Assembly: GCA_036556145.1 (NCBI GenBank)
Contig: DATBKB010000011.1
Location: 1 to 25,375 of the forward strand
Origin: JACDAV01 sp036556145
GTDB taxonomy: Bacteria > Chloroflexota > Limnocylindria > Limnocylindrales > CSP1-4
Reading direction: 5' to 3'
Length of the DNA: 25,375 nt
Shown here: piece after piece, positions 22,337 through 25,375 of the stretch
Numbering within the stretch: the first letter of the stretch is position 1
Layout: every line of letters starts with the position of its first letter
Made by a program: the position numbers and the translations under genes
The notes under the pieces: generated by a model
Database searches by the model: none
What the model saw: only the letters and a program-made list of their open reading frames with translations
Told to the model about the DNA's origin: nothing

Positions 22337-24385
22337 TCATCGGTCGGCCCTCGTCGCGGCCGCCACGGCTCGGCGGCGACGTCGCTCGGCGAGGGGCGCG
22401 GCGCCACCCGGCGTCGCCGCGGGTCGCGCCGGCAGCTTGACCGCCTTCGACAGGTTCGGACAGGAGGCCGTCCGATGCGGGAAGGCCATCGCCGCCACGA
22501 AGTGCTCCTGGAACCGCGGCTCGATCGCGGTCTCGATCTTCTCCACCCGGCGCACGACCTCCTCGATCTCGGCCCTCGCCGCGCCCGACAGTAGCGCGAT
22601 GAGCGCGCCGGTCCCGGCCGCGTTCCCGGCGGACGCAACGCGCGACAGGTCGCAGTCCGGGATGAGCCCGAGGACCATCGCGTGGAAGACGTCGATCTGG
22701 CTGCCGAACGCGCCCGCGAGGCGGATCGCGTCGACGGAATCGGCCCCGGCGTGGTCCATGAGGAGGCGAACGCCGGCGTAGAGCGCCGCCTTCGCCAGCT
22801 GGATCGCCCGGACGTCGTTCTGCGTGATCGCGATGCGCGGCTGGCCGTCGTGGAGGACGTACGAGAACGTCCGGCCCTCGGGCACCACGCGGGCCGTGCG
22901 ACCGGCGAGTGCGCCGTCGACGATCCCGTCGGGCGTGATGACGCCGGCAAGGAACAGCTCGGCGATGACCTCGACGATGCCCGAGCCGCAGATGCCGGTA
23001 ATGCCGACGCCCGCCTCGGCCAGCGCGGCGTCGAATCCCGCTTCGTCCGACCATGCCTCGACGCCGATGACCTTGAACCGTGGCTCGAGCGTGTCGCGGT
23101 CGATGCGGACGCGCTCGATGGCGCCGGGTGCCGCGCGCTGGCCCGATGAGATCTGGGCGCCCTCGAACGCCGGGCCGGTCGGGCTCGAGGCGGCGAGGAG
23201 CCGCTGCCCCGCGGCGAGGACGATCTCCGCGTTCGTGCCGACGTCGACGACGACTCGTACCCCGTCGCGCACCCGGTGCGGCGCCTCGGCGAGGATGACC
23301 CCAGCCGTGTCCGCGCCGACGTGCCCCGCGATGCACGGCAGGACATAGATGCGCGCGCCGGGATGGGCGATGAGATCGAGCTCGCGGGCGGTCGTGCGCA
23401 CCGCCCGATCCGTCGCGAGCGCGAACGGCGCCTGCCCGAGCGGCGTCGGGTCGAAGCCCAGCAGCAGGTGGTGCATCACCGGGTTGCCGACGATCGCCAG
23501 CTCGAGGATTGCCTCGCGCTTGATCCCGGCGGCGTTCGCGAGGCCCGCGATCAGCCCGTTGAGCGCCTTCCGTACCGCCTCGGTCATCTGGGTCGCGCCG
23601 TCGTCGTGGAGCATCGCGTACGAGACCCGGCTCATGAGGTCCTCGCCGAACCGGATCTGCGGGTTCATCACGCCGTTGCTCGCGAGGACCTCGCCGCTGG
23701 CGAGGTCGGCGAGGTGGCCGGCGATCGTCGTCGAGCCGACGTCGATCGCGACGCCGTAGGCCTTCTCCCGGAGGCCGGGCCACACGGCGCTGATCGTCGA
23801 GCCGTCGTGAACGGCGACGGTGACGCCCTGCTTGCCCTCGGCGAGGGCCGCGTGGAGCGAACGGATGACGCCGAGGTCGGCCTCGAGGCCGGTCAGCTGC
23901 CATTCGCGCTCGAGGGCGGCCGTCAGGCGGGCGAGGTCGCCGCTCGGGGAGGCGAGCGCGGGCGGCTCGACCTCGACGTAGTAGAGGCGGACGACGGGGT
24001 CGATCTCGAAGGCGCGGACGTCGAGGCCCTTGCGGACGACCTGGCGGTGGACCTGGCTCTCCGGCGGAACGTCGATCACGGCGTCGCCGAGGAGCGTCGC
24101 GGTGCAGCTCAGCCGGCGGCCCGGGGTCAGGCCCTTGTCGGCCTCGTAGCGAGCCTCGACCTCCCCGGGCGCGGAGAGGTGCTCCGGGCGCGACTCGATC
24201 TGGTGCTTCGGGAAGCTGCCGATCCCCTGCTCCACCTGGCATCGCCCGCACAGTCCGCGCCCGCCGCAGACCGAGTCGATGTCGACGCCGAGCCTGCGCG
24301 CGGCATCGAGGACGGTCGTTCCTGGCTCGAACCGGCCGCGCCGGCCGGAGGGAGTGAAGACGACGAGCGGCTGCGTGGCGCCCAC
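22337..24385 (-). CDS. Corrinoid reductive activator, RACo/RamA-like (2Fe-2S plus ASKHA)
   Basis: 682-residue ATP-dependent activator that reduces inactive Co(II) corrinoid to Co(I). An N-terminal plant-type 2Fe-2S domain has C40, C46, C49 and C94 (SVCGGRGLCGRC and RRLSC). A middle linker is followed by the DUF4445/ASKHA domain with GVAIDVGSTTIAGHL (phosphate loop), MNPQIRFGEDLMSRVSYA, AIVGNPVMHHLLLG, VVVDVGTNAEIVLA and AGAFGSQID. Near the C-terminus FPHRTASCPNL carries another cysteine, before an Ala/Arg-rich tail. It starts at GTG 24385, four bases after the stop of the MeTr gene, with no clear ribosome site, so translation is likely coupled. Length and domains match RACo and RamA-type activators of acetogens and methylotrophs. 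Confidence 0.92.
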   Translation of the reverse strand: MGATQPLVVFTPSGRRGRFEPGTTVLDAARRLGVDIDSVCGGRGLCGRCQVEQGIGSFPKHQIESRPEHLSAPGEVEARYEADKGLTPGRRLSCTATLLGDAVIDVPPESQVHRQVVRKGLDVRAFEIDPVVRLYYVEVEPPALASPSGDLARLTAALEREWQLTGLEADLGVIRSLHAALAEGKQGVTVAVHDGSTISAVWPGLREKAYGVAIDVGSTTIAGHLADLASGEVLASNGVMNPQIRFGEDLMSRVSYAMLHDDGATQMTEAVRKALNGLIAGLANAAGIKREAILELAIVGNPVMHHLLLGFDPTPLGQAPFALATDRAVRTTARELDLIAHPGARIYVLPCIAGHVGADTAGVILAEAPHRVRDGVRVVVDVGTNAEIVLAAGQRLLAASSPTGPAFEGAQISSGQRAAPGAIERVRIDRDTLEPRFKVIGVEAWSDEAGFDAALAEAGVGITGICGSGIVEVIAELFLAGVITPDGIVDGALAGRTARVVPEGRTFSYVLHDGQPRIAITQNDVRAIQLAKAALYAGVRLLMDHAGADSVDAIRLAGAFGSQIDVFHAMVLGLIPDCDLSRVASAGNAAGTGALIALLSGAARAEIEEVVRRVEKIETAIEPRFQEHFVAAMAFPHRTASCPNLSKAVKLPARPAATPGGAAPLAERRRRRAVAAATRADR

Positions 24386-24389
24386 GGCG

Positions 24390-25301
24390 TCAGCCGGTCG
24401 CGGCCGCGGCCCCGGCTCGCCGGCGGTTCACGCGGCGGCCCTGCTCGCCCTCGGCCGGCGCCGCGCGGTACGTCCGGATCCATCGGCCGCACTCGGGGTC
24501 GTTGCCGAGAAGGACGTCGGCGGCCATGACCGACTGGCGGACCTCCGCTGAGATCGGGTTCGTAATCGCGCTCGTGAGGCCGCTCGCCGCCGCCATCGTG
24601 AGGAACGCGCCGTTGATTCCCTCCCGATTCGGGAGGCCGAAGCTGACGTTGGAGCCGCCGCACGTCGAGTTGACCTTCAGCTCGTCGCGCAGCCGGCCGA
24701 GGATCCGGAAGACCTGCCGGCCCGCCGTCGGCATCGCCCCGATCGGCATGAGCAGCGGGTCGACGACGACGTCCTCCCGCGGGATCCCGTGGTCGGCGGC
24801 TCGCTCGACGATGCGTTTCGCGACGGCGAATCGCACGTCGGGGTCCTCGGAGATGCCGGTCTCGTCGTTCGAGATCGCCACGACGGCGGCGCCGTACTTC
24901 TTCACGAGCGGCAGGACGCGCTCGAGGCGCTCCTCCTCCCCGGTCACGGAGTTCACGAGCGGCTTGCCCTGGTAGACGGCGAGCCCCGCCTCGAGCGCCT
25001 CGACGATCGACGAGTCGATCGAGAGCGGCACCTCGGTCAGCGACTGGACGAGCTTGATGGTGTCGGCCAGGATGGCCGGCTCGTCCGCCAGCGGGATGCC
25101 CGCGTTGACGTCGAGCATGTGCGCACCGGCTTCGACCTGGGCGATCGTGTCGCGCTCGACCCGCGAGAAGTCGCCGGCCTTCATCTCTTCCATGAGGATC
25201 TTGCGGCCGGTCGGGTTGATACGCTCGCCGATGACCACGAACGGCTGGTCATCGCCGATGACGACCTCGCGGGTGGCGGAGCTGACGACGGTCCGGGTCA
25301 T
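24390..25301 (-). CDS. Methyltetrahydrofolate:corrinoid methyltransferase (MeTr/MtgA-like)
   Basis: 303-residue pterin-binding TIM-barrel protein that transfers methyl between a corrinoid protein and tetrahydrofolate. Motifs are FVVIGERINPTGRKILMEEM, GAHMLDVNAGIPL, VPLSIDSS, GKPLVNSVTGEEERLE, VVDPLLMPIGAMP and the strongly conserved NSTCGGSNVSFGLPNREGING. The length is slightly above that of AcsE/MtgA because of an Arg/Ala-rich tail after TYRAAPAEG. It is not dihydropteroate synthase, whose sulfonamide-site pattern is absent. The ATG at 25301 overlaps the stop of the gene to its right as ATGA. In this cluster it is expected to move the methyl released by the MttB-like enzyme to THF. Confidence 0.92.
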   Translation of the reverse strand: MTRTVVSSATREVVIGDDQPFVVIGERINPTGRKILMEEMKAGDFSRVERDTIAQVEAGAHMLDVNAGIPLADEPAILADTIKLVQSLTEVPLSIDSSIVEALEAGLAVYQGKPLVNSVTGEEERLERVLPLVKKYGAAVVAISNDETGISEDPDVRFAVAKRIVERAADHGIPREDVVVDPLLMPIGAMPTAGRQVFRILGRLRDELKVNSTCGGSNVSFGLPNREGINGAFLTMAAASGLTSAITNPISAEVRQSVMAADVLLGNDPECGRWIRTYRAAPAEGEQGRRVNRRRAGAAAATG

Positions 25302-25375
25302 GCGTCGCGTGGTGCCACGTCGGCCCGCTCCTCGCCTGCCACCGCCTTGCCGGGCGTCTCGTCGTGCGCCGGGGG
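25298..25375 (-). CDS. C-terminal end of an upstream gene, cut by window edge
   Basis: The last 25 codons of a gene that lies mostly to the right. The deduced tail is hydrophilic (HDETPGKAVAGEERADVAPRDA) and ends in a TGA that overlaps the MeTr ATG by four bases. This tight coupling places it in the same operon. A corrinoid-binding protein is still lacking in the cluster and would fit here, but the visible residues do not identify it. Confidence 0.5.
   Translation of the reverse strand, partial: PPAHDETPGKAVAGEERADVAPRDA

Overview
The window is about 25.4 kb of very GC-rich bacterial chromosome, almost fully coding, with many GTG starts and short overlaps between genes. There is no rRNA or tRNA. 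Codon use, the Rrf2-SufC-SufS arrangement, the corrinoid methyltransferase cluster and the tandem tail-collar proteins suggest a soil or freshwater Chloroflexota-like organism. This is an inference; a GC-rich actinobacterium cannot be excluded by eye.

Layout. (1) 1-2712, minus strand: an Fe-S cluster assembly operon of rrf2 regulator, sufC and sufS, with sufS running off the left edge. It has a recognisable promoter and a dyad operator candidate. (2) 2889-12589, plus strand: a tight six-gene operon. It encodes a secreted protein of about 2300 residues (cadherin/Ig-like repeats followed by a beta-helix), three paralogous phage tail-collar domain proteins, a Tat-signal protein of unknown family and a GNAT acetyltransferase. 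A small DUF6916-like gene converges on its end. No other phage genes are present. This is the accessory and most novel part of the window. (3) 13027-13638: an integral membrane protein. (4) 13854-16690: the two-gene TldD/TldE (PmbA) protease pair, preceded by a 215-bp gap with nested inverted repeats. (5) 16706-19743, minus strand: a two-TM GGDEF/HD-GYP protein, translationally coupled to a membrane-anchored Ig-like repeat protein. (6) 19875-25375, minus strand: a corrinoid-dependent C1 cluster. It holds a MeTr-type methyltransferase, a RACo/RamA-type reductive activator, an MttB-family methyltransferase without pyrrolysine and a MetF-like reductase. An upstream gene is cut by the right edge.

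How the genes fit together. In the C1 cluster, MttB would demethylate a methylated amine onto a corrinoid protein that is not visible here and probably lies to the right. MeTr would move the methyl to tetrahydrofolate, MetF would oxidise methyl-THF to methylene-THF, and the Fe-S activator would rescue oxidised cobalt. The suf operon would supply Fe-S clusters for such enzymes. Two separate loci encode extracellular repeat proteins of the same domain family, one tied to collar proteins and one tied to cyclic-di-GMP signalling, which points to an investment in surface structures or adhesion.
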